The notes beneath the pieces were generated by a model, which saw only the letters and a list, made by a program, of their open reading frames with translations, was not told where the DNA came from and ran no database searches. 38,530 nt of DNA, from contig LFER01000007.1 in assembly GCA_001510135.1 (NCBI GenBank), positions 1 to 38,530 of the forward strand, written 5' to 3'. Positions 16,908-32,412 of this stretch are shown here, one piece after another; position 1 is the first letter of the stretch, and the number at the start of each line of letters is the position of its first letter. Source of the DNA: Alphaproteobacteria bacterium casp-alpha6 (lineage in GTDB: Bacteria; Pseudomonadota; Alphaproteobacteria; Rhodobacterales; Rhodobacteraceae). A program made the position numbers and the translations under genes.

Positions 16908-18200
16908 TTATTCTCCTGGTACAAGCCTGACCGACACGGCTTGGGTCGACATAATGCGAAGAGCAAGCGTGGATGAGGCAATAAATAATGCCGCCTCAAA
17001 CAAAAACACAGTTCCATAGGCAGCGGCGTCTTCTGTTAAAACCATGCGTAAAAGATCGACCATGGACGCCCCTAAAAGCCCGCCAAAACCGGCGGCGATG
17101 GCTTGTGCCGCGCCCCAAATTCCCACACGGGTGCCTTCACGATCATTGCGGCCCTCTCCGGCGAGTGACATCATTGAGCCAATCGCGCCAACAGCAAACA
17201 TACCGTTGAAAAATCCAAGCGAGACAACAGCGATGGACAACTGCATTGCGCTACCTCCAAGCCCGAGTGCGGCAATCACCGTAAGGCTGATGGCGGAGCC
17301 GACGCAGCCCGCAACGACCCAAGACCTTAAGCTTCCTATATTAAGGCCCGTGCAGAGAATTCCGACACTGATCATGCCGAAAAACACGCCGCCGTTTTGT
17401 GCTCCCGACAAGGATGTGGAGGCACCAGGCGTAAAGCCAAAGACCAGACCGGCATAGGGTTCAAGGATCAATTCCTGCATGAAATATGCGGTCATTGACA
17501 AAAAGACGAATATAGAAAAACGACGAGCAGCGCGTTCAGCCCAGATTTCTTTGATTCCGTCCGTAAAAGACATATGGTCTGTTTCTGTGGTTTCTGTGGT
17601 TTCTGTTGGCTGTTGCTCAATCCCAAATATTGCTGCCACCGTTAGTATGAAAGCGATGACAACCACTGCTCCGACAATTTTTAGCAACAGGGCGTGTGAA
17701 TATGGATCAAGCATTGCACCTGTAACACCCGCAGTGACTGCAATTCCTGCAATCATCATCAACCACGTGATCGTCGCCGCCGCTGCGCGCCGTCTTGGGG
17801 CTGTGGCTGTGGCTAAAAGGGCAAGCAATGATGTACCCGAAGCCCCCACGCCAAGCCCAATAAGCGCATAGGCGACCACTGATATGAAAAGCCCAAGCGT
17901 TAGCTGGGTTTCCAAAACAGGGATGGCCATTGCAGCCATAAACGCCCCTGCTCCAAGAATTGCCATTCCGCCAATTACCCAAGGCGTCCTTCGTCCCCCT
18001 GTGTCAGAGCGAAACCCCCAATTCGGGCGGGTGATCTGAATGCCATAGTGAAGCGCCACAAGGCACCCGGGGAGGACAGCTGGAAGCGCAAGCTCTACGA
18101 TCATCAGCCTGTTGAGCGTTGAGGTCATTAAAACAACAATCGCTCCGATTGCCATTTGTATGACGCCCAACCGAACGATTGATACCCAAGTCAAGTTCAT
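16908..18200 (-). CDS. PucC/LhaA-family (BCD family) MFS membrane protein between bchG and bchP
   Basis: The 430-residue polytopic protein (about 12 hydrophobic segments) belongs to the PucC/LhaA group. LGVIQMAIGAIVVLMTSTLNRLMIVEL at the N-terminus and GFRSDT..R...W at loop 2-3 are the same signatures seen in LhaA in this window. It corresponds in position to orf428/bch2 of Rhodobacter, between bchG and bchP. Family members are thought to shuttle or deliver bacteriochlorophyll or aid light-harvesting assembly in the inner membrane; the exact role of this paralogue is unclear. The start overlaps the bchG stop (ATGA). A three-unit 9-bp repeat encodes a TTE-rich cytoplasmic stretch. Confidence 0.9.
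   Translation of the reverse strand: MNLTWVSIVRLGVIQMAIGAIVVLMTSTLNRLMIVELALPAVLPGCLVALHYGIQITRPNWGFRSDTGGRRTPWVIGGMAILGAGAFMAAMAIPVLETQLTLGLFISVVAYALIGLGVGASGTSLLALLATATAPRRRAAAATITWLMMIAGIAVTAGVTGAMLDPYSHALLLKIVGAVVVIAFILTVAAIFGIEQQPTETTETTETDHMSFTDGIKEIWAERAARRFSIFVFLSMTAYFMQELILEPYAGLVFGFTPGASTSLSGAQNGGVFFGMISVGILCTGLNIGSLRSWVVAGCVGSAISLTVIAALGLGGSAMQLSIAVVSLGFFNGMFAVGAIGSMMSLAGEGRNDREGTRVGIWGAAQAIAAGFGGLLGASMVDLLRMVLTEDAAAYGTVFLFEAALFIASSTLALRIMSTQAVSVRLVPGE
17582..17608. repeat. Tandem 9-bp repeat (about three units) in the PucC-like gene
   Basis: The unit tttctgtgg occurs twice exactly and a third time with one change (tttctgttg). On the coding strand it encodes Thr-Glu-Thr-rich residues (TETTETTE) in the loop before HMSFTDGI. 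Unit length is a multiple of three, so copy-number change would keep the frame. Confidence 0.8.
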
Positions 18201-19108
18201 GGTAATGCCCCCAATGTGCGTAGGGCAAAGGCGCTGACCATCATTCCACTGACATACATCATTACGCCAGTGGCATTATACCAAGGTGCTTTTGCCTTGG
18301 GATCACGCAACAGTATTTGCATCGCCCAAATCTGACCAAGGACCAGCATTGAAATTAAAATACCGTATATAGAAGGCCCCATCCATATATAAAGCAGTAT
18401 GATCACCCCAAATTGAGGTAAGGCCATGGTGACGCAAGCGACAAATGCGGCAAGTTGCGGCCCAAGAACCACAGGTAAAGAACGAACACCTGTTTCCTGA
18501 TCTCCCTTGAGCGCTTTGAAATCATTGAGCGTCATTATTCCATGGGCTCCTGCCGCGTAAAGGCAGGCGATTGCGATGATTTTTGCGCTTGGCATTGCCG
18601 CAGAAATTACAGCCGCCCCCGTAAACCAAGGAAGCCCTTCGTAGCAAAGCGCTACAAGGCCGGGACCCCACCATCCTGACTTTTTAAGCCGCAACGGTTC
18701 AGCAGAATAGGCCCAAGCGGCTGCGACGCCCAAGACCGTTGCAGCAAACCCCCAAATTCCAAGCTGATATCCTACGATTACTGACAAGATGGACATGCCA
18801 ATAGCAATCCAAAGTCCCCATTTGCCGGGAATCCGACCTGATGGAATTGGGCGCTCTGGTTGGTTGATCGCATCCACGTGACGATCACACCAATCATTTG
18901 CCGCCTGGCTCATACCACAGACAATTGGTCCAGCGAGAACAACCCCAAGCCCAACGAGCCACAACCGGCTGTCAAACCCAACACCCGCAGACACAGCCCC
19001 ACAGGCATAGGCCCACATTGGTGGAAACCATGTGATTGGTTTTATCAGCTCCAAGGCTGCAAAAAAATTGGGCTCCCGTCGGGAGTGTAAACTCTGCAAG
19101 ACAGACAT
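18197..19108 (-). CDS. bchG: Bacteriochlorophyll synthase (geranylgeranyl transferase) BchG
   Basis: BchG is a UbiA-family membrane prenyltransferase that esterifies bacteriochlorophyllide a with geranylgeranyl diphosphate. The protein shows LIKPITWFPPMWAYACG at the N-terminus, the polyprenyl-diphosphate motif NDWCDRHVDAI followed by RPIPSGRIPG, and YEGLPWFTGA and HGIMTLNDFKALKGD in the second half. I choose ATG 19108 (303 aa, MSVLQSLHSRR), which resembles the N-terminus of Rhodobacter BchG; ATG 19123 would add five residues and would almost coincide with the predicted transcription start. Two PpsR-type palindromes cover this start region. It heads the bchG-pucC-like-bchP-idi operon. Confidence 0.96.
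   Translation of the reverse strand: MSVLQSLHSRREPNFFAALELIKPITWFPPMWAYACGAVSAGVGFDSRLWLVGLGVVLAGPIVCGMSQAANDWCDRHVDAINQPERPIPSGRIPGKWGLWIAIGMSILSVIVGYQLGIWGFAATVLGVAAAWAYSAEPLRLKKSGWWGPGLVALCYEGLPWFTGAAVISAAMPSAKIIAIACLYAAGAHGIMTLNDFKALKGDQETGVRSLPVVLGPQLAAFVACVTMALPQFGVIILLYIWMGPSIYGILISMLVLGQIWAMQILLRDPKAKAPWYNATGVMMYVSGMMVSAFALRTLGALP
19086..19103. promoter_or_regulatory. PpsR/CrtJ operator, proximal copy
   Basis: TGT-N12-ACA, exact consensus (TGTAAACTCTGCAAGACA). It lies within the first codons of bchG as annotated here, 6 bp from the second copy (19110-19127). The tandem arrangement resembles known CrtJ/PpsR-regulated promoters, where two sites are bound cooperatively. Confidence 0.75.
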
Positions 19109-19109
19109 A

Positions 19110-19127
19110 TGTCTAGTTTGCATGACA
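19110..19127. promoter_or_regulatory. PpsR/CrtJ operator, distal copy
   Basis: TGT-N12-ACA, exact consensus (TGTCTAGTTTGCATGACA), directly upstream of the bchG ATG at 19108 and overlapping the likely transcription start. Its centre is 24 bp from that of the first copy. Confidence 0.8.
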
Positions 19128-19132
19128 ACTTT

Positions 19133-19160
19133 GTATTAAGCAAGCAAAACCGCGCATCAA
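19133..19160 (-). promoter_or_regulatory. Candidate promoter for bchG-pucC-like-bchP-idi
   Basis: Reading leftward, TTGATG (19160-19155) and TAATAC (19138-19133) are separated by 16 bp. Initiation would be near 19126, inside the distal PpsR operator, giving an approximately 18-nt leader to the ATG at 19108. The -10 match is modest. The remaining gap up to ppsR (19161-19207) is AT-rich and contains the AT-only palindrome AAAAATTCAATTTTT but no GC-rich terminator. Confidence 0.45.
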
Positions 19161-19207
19161 AAAAAGGCGGTATTTTTAAAAATTCAATTTTTTAGATTTG
19201 GAAAGCT

Positions 19208-20626
19208 TCAAAAATCTTGATCTTTTGAGACCAGATCAAATTTACGCAATTTCACATAGAGGCTCTGCCGTGATAGACCGAGCATTTCCGCAGCGGCTGC
19301 ACGATTATTTTTTGTCATCTCTAGCGCTGTTTCGATACAAATCTTTTCTATCATATCGTTCGTTTCGCCAACGATTTCCTTCAAAGTTGCCGAACCAACA
19401 AGCTCAGACACACTGGATCCAGAATGAGCGTTGCTTTCACTGGCATACGGCCTCAACGTCTGTGCGCGATTGGAATCGCGGATGACAAAAGCGGCCAATG
19501 GTTTGCTTGTGCTGCCAAGTTTTGCCACTGATACTTCGACACCTAATTTTGCCCCGAATTCATTTTGAAGTTCAGTGGCATAAATCCGGACTTGACCTGA
19601 GCGCACAACGTTGTCGAGCATTACAGCCAGATCAATTTGCCCCCGCGTCAGAAAATTCGCAAGGCTGCGTCCCTTTACCTTTGGAAGACTTGGCGCGTTG
19701 ATAAGGTCAAGAAATCCATCGTTAGCTGCCTCAATGACACCGTTTGATTGTGTGAAAACGATCGCATCAGGGCCTGATTGATACAAAGACAGCAGATTTT
19801 TTGACAGGTCATCATCTTTAGCAACACTGTCTTCTTCTGCCTCTAAACGACACATAAGGTATCTTTGACCCGAAGACCGAAACAGAGACGGATAAAGACG
19901 GACGGAACTTCCATTTAGAGTCAACACAGCGTCACATTGCGCGTTTGCGTCTTCCTCTGTTGCGGCAACCAATTGGCTTATAAGTACCCCACGACCGTTG
20001 CTTTGAAAATGTGATGGAAAATCTGTGTTTGTCAAAACCTCAGTCGCCAGCCCCATTATATCGCCAGCCATACCATTTGCTTCGATGATTTTCCCATCAA
20101 CGATAGAGACAAAAACAACAGCATCCCGCGTATTGGCCATCAGAATTCGGAATCTTGCATCCAATCTCCGACTTTCTTCATACCCCCGCTCAATAGCGAT
20201 TTGTGCTTTTATTAATTGCTGTTGCGTTTCTGCTATGGTGCGCAAATCACGCCCCAGCATAAGTATCGTATCCTGCGCCCCAAGCCGATGAATGCTATAT
20301 CGAACAGGAAACTGCCAAATTGCATTGTCTTGATGATTCAATTCAACGGAGTGCATTACGCTTTGGCCTGATTTTATTTGATTGATTACAACATCAAGCT
20401 TTTCAATGCTTTCAGTTGTTAAAAAATCACGGATTGAACGGCCTTCCCAATGTGAAAGATTGCCGAGACTTTTTTCCGTCTCATTCACGAGGATCGAAAG
20501 AATGTTACCATCCAATTTTACAAAGAGCGCGATATCGGAGGCAGCCGCCAGAATACTTCCCAAATATTCTGGCTCAATCATCGGCACAGAGCCAAAATCC
20601 CAAAATTTAGAATCCCGTGTTTTCAT
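19208..20626 (-). CDS. ppsR: Transcriptional repressor PpsR (CrtJ), redox-responsive regulator of photosynthesis genes
   Basis: PpsR binds TGT-N12-ACA and represses bch, crt and puc genes under aerobic conditions. The 472-residue protein has an N-terminal PAS domain, the Q-linker (AETQQQLIKAQIAIERGY), two further PAS domains (about 155-260 and 280-385) and a C-terminal Fis-type helix-turn-helix (NNRAAAAEMLGLSRQSLYVKLRKF). Two cysteines used for redox control in Rhodobacter (Cys251 and Cys424 in R. sphaeroides numbering) are both present here as Cys259 (RYLMCRLE) and Cys430 (EKICIETALE). The ATG at 20626 shares its A with the ppaA stop (TGATG). Perfect operators flank the ppsR/ppaA unit on both sides. 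Confidence 0.97.
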   Translation of the reverse strand: MKTRDSKFWDFGSVPMIEPEYLGSILAAASDIALFVKLDGNILSILVNETEKSLGNLSHWEGRSIRDFLTTESIEKLDVVINQIKSGQSVMHSVELNHQDNAIWQFPVRYSIHRLGAQDTILMLGRDLRTIAETQQQLIKAQIAIERGYEESRRLDARFRILMANTRDAVVFVSIVDGKIIEANGMAGDIMGLATEVLTNTDFPSHFQSNGRGVLISQLVAATEEDANAQCDAVLTLNGSSVRLYPSLFRSSGQRYLMCRLEAEEDSVAKDDDLSKNLLSLYQSGPDAIVFTQSNGVIEAANDGFLDLINAPSLPKVKGRSLANFLTRGQIDLAVMLDNVVRSGQVRIYATELQNEFGAKLGVEVSVAKLGSTSKPLAAFVIRDSNRAQTLRPYASESNAHSGSSVSELVGSATLKEIVGETNDMIEKICIETALEMTKNNRAAAAEMLGLSRQSLYVKLRKFDLVSKDQDF

Positions 20627-21420
20627 CAAGAGGCTCTTTCAATTCTGTTTCTAATTGCCCGTTCGTTTTTCGGTTTCAGGAATCGTAAGGCCTCCTCTAG
20701 ATCTTTGGTTATTAAGTCAACCTCTATCATGTCGTGGATTTTTTCCTCCAAGACGTCAACAATTTTTCCGCCAAGGACGAAAGGGGGCAAGTTTTCGCTT
20801 TTTTCTTTGATATTTTTGATCAGTTTTACAAGATCATCAAAGGCCCTGATGCCGGAACAAGAAAACATGATACCATCAAAATCACTGTTGTTTGATACAT
20901 TGATGATTTCTTCTTCCTCTGCGCCGATTAGGATATTGATAGAATACCCTCTGCGCCGAAGTTGATCCGCAAGAACCAAAGGTCCAAGTGTGTGGTCTTC
21001 GCCTTGGCACACAATAAGGATAAGACCGCCAGCCTGTTCATTATCAGGATGATTGTCCCAAACACAGGTCAGATCTTGAAGCAAAGCTTGAATGCGCACC
21101 GTCCCAAGGCTCACCTGGCCGAAAGACCTTAGGTTTTTCATCCACCCATCCCCCAGCAAACGGGCCGCATCAGGAAGGCAGCAATCAATAAGAAGGTCGC
21201 GAGAGACTCCGCGCTTCAGAAGCGCCGCCATCACGTCGGATTGCACGTAGTTCCCGGTGGTTGTCGTAACATTTGCGATCCATACGGTGGTTTCAATAAC
21301 CCGATCACGGGTTTCAGCGGGTGATTTTTTGCCGAGTTCACTTATTACTCTCTTTGCCAGCTCTTCAACGCGAAGGGTGCTGGTTAAGGACTTGGACGGC
21401 GAAAATTTATTTTCCGACAT
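20626..21420 (-). CDS. ppaA: PpaA/AerR, cobalamin-binding antirepressor of PpsR
   Basis: The 264-residue protein has an N-terminal helical region and a C-terminal B12-binding (SCHIC-type) fold. The motif GEDHTLGPLVLADQLRRRGY contains His143, equivalent to the His that coordinates cobalamin in R. capsulatus AerR. The ending (DLEEALRFLKPK) is also typical. AerR/PpaA interacts with CrtJ/PpsR and modulates its DNA binding in response to light and oxygen in Rhodobacter. I start at ATG 21420 with a GGGAA Shine-Dalgarno 7 nt upstream; a GTG two codons earlier (21426) is too close to it. It is translationally coupled to ppsR. Confidence 0.93.
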   Translation of the reverse strand: MSENKFSPSKSLTSTLRVEELAKRVISELGKKSPAETRDRVIETTVWIANVTTTTGNYVQSDVMAALLKRGVSRDLLIDCCLPDAARLLGDGWMKNLRSFGQVSLGTVRIQALLQDLTCVWDNHPDNEQAGGLILIVCQGEDHTLGPLVLADQLRRRGYSINILIGAEEEEIINVSNNSDFDGIMFSCSGIRAFDDLVKLIKNIKEKSENLPPFVLGGKIVDVLEEKIHDMIEVDLITKDLEEALRFLKPKNERAIRNRIERAS

Positions 21421-21448
21421 AAACACATTCCCGCTCGTCTAACGACGG

Positions 21449-21466
21449 GTTTCAGAGATCTGAAAC
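21449..21466. repeat. 18-bp inverted repeat in the ppaA leader
   Basis: GTTTCAGA-GA-TCTGAAAC has perfect 8-bp arms with a 2-bp centre, 28 bp upstream of the ppaA ATG. It could be an operator for an unidentified dimeric regulator. As RNA it could form a 7-bp stem with a 4-nt loop. It does not match the PpsR consensus. Confidence 0.7.
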
Positions 21467-21644
21467 TTATGGCCGCCAAACATTTTTTCCACTCTCGCGC
21501 AGATTGTTGAAAAAGTCAAAATAATTGGAAGCTTGCGCCGCCTGAGCCAGAACATTTTTTCACCCTTTGTGGTTCAGTCATTGGAACCTATGAGAACATG
21601 AAATTTTTCATCTTTCAACAAAAGCTGACAGTTTCCCCAAAATA

Positions 21645-21662
21645 TGTAACTTTCAATTGACA
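21645..21662. promoter_or_regulatory. PpsR/CrtJ operator upstream of bchF
   Basis: TGTAACTTTCAATTGACA is an exact TGT-N12-ACA site 52 bp upstream of the bchF ATG. Its right half is part of TTGACA, the likely -35 box, so bound PpsR would block RNA polymerase. Confidence 0.82.
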
Positions 21663-21686
21663 CTTTTCACCCTAAACGATTACGCT
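21657..21686 (+). promoter_or_regulatory. bchF superoperon promoter
   Basis: TTGACA (21657-21662) is a perfect -35 box. The best partner is TACGCT (21681-21686) with an 18-bp spacer, matching only the most conserved -10 positions (T, A and final T). Such a weak -10 fits a regulated promoter. Transcription would start near 21693, which argues against the ATG at 21691 as a start codon. Confidence 0.6.
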
Positions 21687-21714
21687 GGTCATGAGAGAGC
21701 TTAAGGAGTTGACC

Positions 21715-29485
<7,771 letters not shown>

Positions 29486-29486
<1 letters not shown>

Positions 29487-30157
29487 TGTCCTATGACCAG
29501 ACATTAAGCCGAGTAGAGACCTATTTTGATCAGACTGCTACCAAAACTTGGGAGCAGCTGACCTCTGACGCGCCGGTGTCAAAAATCCGCCAAACCGTGA
29601 GGGAAGGGCGCGACCAAATGCGTGCCTTGTTGTTATCGCGCGTTCCAGAGGATCTTAGCGGTGCGCGCATCCTTGATGCAGGCTGCGGTACGGGTATGAT
29701 GTGTGAACAGCTCGCCGCGCGCGGAGCCAATGTGGTTGCTATTGATATCAGCCCGTCCCTTATCGCGATCGCACAAAAACGGCTTCCCCGTCATTTGACC
29801 AAACAGGTCACATTTAAATCTGGCGATATGCTCGATCCAGCGCTTGGTGAATTTGATTTCGTTTTTGCCATGGATAGCCTCATTTATTACGGCACAGAAC
29901 AGATTTGCACTGCCGTCGTCGCGCTTGGACAACGGCCCACACAAAAGGTTATCTTTACGGTCGCGCCGCGCACCAACCTTTTGATGTTAATGTGGTATGC
30001 TGGAAAACTGTTTCCACGTTCTGACCGGTCTCCGGTGATGATGCCGCAATCTCCGCAAAAATTGATGAAAGGTGCCAAAGACTTTGGCGTGATGCAAGAT
30101 CTGGGACGCATCAATTCAGGGTTTTATATCTCACAAGCGATGGAGTTTTCTGCATGA
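29486..30157 (+). CDS. bchM: Magnesium-protoporphyrin O-methyltransferase BchM
   Basis: BchM methylates the C13 propionate of Mg-protoporphyrin IX with S-adenosylmethionine. The SAM motif I is ILDAGCGTGMMCEQLAARGA around residues 67-86, followed by VVAIDIS and FDFVFAMDSLIYY. The length of 223 residues is typical. The start shares its A with the bchL stop, and the end overlaps lhaA (ATGA). Its product is the substrate of the AcsF cyclase encoded further downstream. Confidence 0.96.
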
Positions 30158-31596
30158 CGCCAAAGCAACCCCATCCATTGACAAGGCTGACGATGCGCAT
30201 GTTGCCGTTTTCAGATGCGGTCAGTGATGCGTTGCCATTTGGTCAATTGCTGCGGTTGTCGCTGTTTCAGATTTCAGTTGGAATGGCCTCTGTCATGTTG
30301 TTGGGTACCTTGAACCGAGTGATGATCGTCGAACTTGGCGTGGGCGCAATGATTGTCGCCTGCATGATCGCCCTACCTGTGTTGATCGCGCCATTCCGTG
30401 CTCTGCTTGGTTTTCGCTCAGACACCTATCGCTCTGCCATCGGGTGGAAGCGCATCCCCTATCTCTGGTTTGGATCACTCTGGCAGTTCGGTGGATTGGC
30501 GATCATGCCCTTTGCACTTCTGGTGCTCTCAGGTGCACAAGCTGTAGGGCCTTCTTGGGCAGGAGAGGTGCTTGCCGCAATTGCGTTTCTTATGACTGGT
30601 CTTGGGCTTCATATGACGCAAACGGCAGGGCTTGCACTTGCCGCTGACCGCGCAACAGAGGACACGCGCCCCCGCGTTGTGGCACTTTTATATGTCATGT
30701 TTCTTGTAGGAATGGGGGTCAGTGCCGTCATCATAGGGTGGCTGCTCAGAGATTTTTCAAATCTCCAGCTGATACGTGTGATCCAAGGCGCCGCTCTCGC
30801 AGGGTTGGTATTGAATATGATCGCCCTTTGGAAACAGGAAAAAGTAAGCCCTATGTCTAAAGCAGAGCGTGAAACGCCCCGACCGTTGTTTCGAGACGCA
30901 TGGTCTGACTTTATCAAGGGAGGCCAATCTGGGCGGCTGTTGGCGGTCGTCTTTATCGGGACCATGGCATTTAATATGCAGGATGTTCTTTTGGAACCCT
31001 ACGGGGGTCAGGTGCTTGGCCTGTCTGTTTCTTCAACAACATTACTGACTGCAATGTGGGCCATGGGCGCGCTTCTGGGTTTTGCTTTTGCCGCGCGTTT
31101 GCTTTCACGTAATAAGGATCCCTACAGGATGGCAGGAAAAGGTCTTTTGGTCGGACTCGTCGCCTTTCCTGTGGTAATCTTTTCGGCTCCGATGGAGTCA
31201 ACCTTACTATTTTTCACCGGCGCCGGACTTATAGGGTTTGGCGGCGGTTTATTTGCTATTTCCACGCTGACCTCCGCAATGGTGATGCCTGCAGAAGGGC
31301 TTGCCGGGCGTGGACTTGCGCTTGGAGCATGGGGGGCCGCGCAGGCGACTGCGGCAGGTCTTTCAGTGGCTTTGGGTGGCACGTTAAGAGACTGGATTGA
31401 CTTGCTTGCACTTCGCGGAACTTTGGGAGAGGCGCTCGCCACGCCTACAACGGGATATTCCTTCGTTTACCACAGTGAGATTGCCTTACTGTTCGTAGCG
31501 CTTGTCGTACTCGGGCCGCTGGTCCGCGTGAAACGGCACGCGCCTTCCAACCAAAAGGGATCGGCACGTATCGGCCTTGCCGATTTCCCAACATGA
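30154..31596 (+). CDS. lhaA: LhaA, light-harvesting 1 assembly protein (PucC/BCD-family MFS)
   Basis: The 480-residue, about 12-TM protein lies between bchM and puhA, the conserved position of lhaA (orf1696) in Rhodobacter, where it is needed for normal LH1 assembly and may deliver bacteriochlorophyll. Signature segments are LFQISVGMASVMLLGTLNRVMIVEL, LGFRSDTYRSAIGWKRIPY and MQDVLLEPYGGQVLGLSV. It is paralogous to the PucC-like protein encoded at 16908-18200. The start overlaps bchM (ATGA), and puhA begins 30 bp after the stop. Confidence 0.94.
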   Translation: MTPKQPHPLTRLTMRMLPFSDAVSDALPFGQLLRLSLFQISVGMASVMLLGTLNRVMIVELGVGAMIVACMIALPVLIAPFRALLGFRSDTYRSAIGWKRIPYLWFGSLWQFGGLAIMPFALLVLSGAQAVGPSWAGEVLAAIAFLMTGLGLHMTQTAGLALAADRATEDTRPRVVALLYVMFLVGMGVSAVIIGWLLRDFSNLQLIRVIQGAALAGLVLNMIALWKQEKVSPMSKAERETPRPLFRDAWSDFIKGGQSGRLLAVVFIGTMAFNMQDVLLEPYGGQVLGLSVSSTTLLTAMWAMGALLGFAFAARLLSRNKDPYRMAGKGLLVGLVAFPVVIFSAPMESTLLFFTGAGLIGFGGGLFAISTLTSAMVMPAEGLAGRGLALGAWGAAQATAAGLSVALGGTLRDWIDLLALRGTLGEALATPTTGYSFVYHSEIALLFVALVVLGPLVRVKRHAPSNQKGSARIGLADFPT

Positions 31597-31626
31597 GTTT
31601 CGCCGTACCAATGAAAGGACACCGAC

Positions 31627-32394
31627 ATGAGCGGTACATTTTTTGGAAACTTTGATCTAGCAAGCCTAGCCATCTGGATGTTTTGGGCATTTTTTGCAGT
31701 TCTCGTCTATTACCTTCAACGCGAAAATATGCGCGAAGGATATCCGTTGCAAAATGATGATGGGTCAGACTCCGCAAACCAAGGACCATTTCCGCTTCCT
31801 GAACCCAAAACCTTTACCCTTCCCCACGGTCGAGGAAAGGTGAGCGTACCTGACGGAAAACCAGAAGCAAGAGACTTGGCATTGCGCCGCACCAGCGATG
31901 CGAATGGCTATCCGATGGAACCCACAGGCGACCCGATGATTGATGGTGTCGGACCTGCGTCTTGGGCGCCGCGCCGTGATGTGCCAGAACTTGACGGACA
32001 TGGTCACCCCAAAATCATTCCCATGGTCGCTGCGGAGAATTTCCATGTTTCTGCAGGACGCGATCCCCGTGGCATGCCTGTGATTGCAGGTGACAAAGCG
32101 ATCGTTGGCAAAATCAACGATATGTGGATCGATGAAGCTGAACAAATGGTGCGTTACCTCGAAATAGAGCTTGATCCGGAATTTGGTGAAGGCAAACGTT
32201 TAGTTCCGCTTACAATGGCACGCATTCATTCAGATAACGTTTCGATACGGTCTATCTTTGGCAGGCATTTCAACAATGTCCCAAGTCTTGCCTCTGACCG
32301 TCAGGTGACGATGCTCGAAGAAGAGAAAATCTGCGCCTACTACGCAGGTGGAACCCTCTATGCGAGCCCAAGCCGTAGTGAGCCCATCCTTTAA
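31627..32394 (+). CDS. puhA: Photosynthetic reaction centre H subunit
   Basis: PuhA caps the cytoplasmic side of the L/M reaction-centre core and tunes proton transfer to QB. The 255-residue protein has the single N-terminal transmembrane helix (LASLAIWMFWAFFAVLVYYL, about residues 11-30) followed by QRENMREGYPL, and a soluble PRC-barrel domain with KINDMWIDEAEQMVRYLE and VPLTMARI. The Shine-Dalgarno AAAGGA is upstream. L and M subunit genes (pufL, pufM) are not in the window, so they must lie elsewhere if the reaction centre is functional. Confidence 0.97.
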   Translation: MSGTFFGNFDLASLAIWMFWAFFAVLVYYLQRENMREGYPLQNDDGSDSANQGPFPLPEPKTFTLPHGRGKVSVPDGKPEARDLALRRTSDANGYPMEPTGDPMIDGVGPASWAPRRDVPELDGHGHPKIIPMVAAENFHVSAGRDPRGMPVIAGDKAIVGKINDMWIDEAEQMVRYLEIELDPEFGEGKRLVPLTMARIHSDNVSIRSIFGRHFNNVPSLASDRQVTMLEEEKICAYYAGGTLYASPSRSEPIL

Positions 32395-32412
32395 CCAACA
32401 TGGAGCCCCATA

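Larger units (their letters stand above)
21421..21714. promoter_or_regulatory. ppaA-bchF divergent control region
   Basis: This 294-bp gap holds the divergent promoters of the ppaA-ppsR pair and the bchF superoperon. It contains an 18-bp inverted repeat in the ppaA leader (21449-21466), a 5-bp-arm repeat GGTTC-N8-GAACC (21571-21588), a 14-bp repeat ATGAAA-N2-TTTCAT (21598-21611), and a PpsR operator over a consensus -35 box (21645-21662). It is AT-rich. A degenerate PpsR-like half site TGT-N12-AAT occurs at 21505. I see no open reading frame in it. Confidence 0.8.

Noticed and set aside
16288..17019. 243-codon open frame on the + strand opposite bchP
   Set aside because: Antisense to the conserved FAD-binding part of bchP; no independent evidence.
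19174..19194. AT-only palindrome downstream of ppsR as a terminator
   Set aside because: The stem has no G-C pairs apart from the centre region, so a stable terminator hairpin is unlikely.
21505..21522. Possible fourth PpsR site (TGT-N12-AAT) between ppaA and bchF
   Set aside because: The right half does not match ACA; not counted as an operator.
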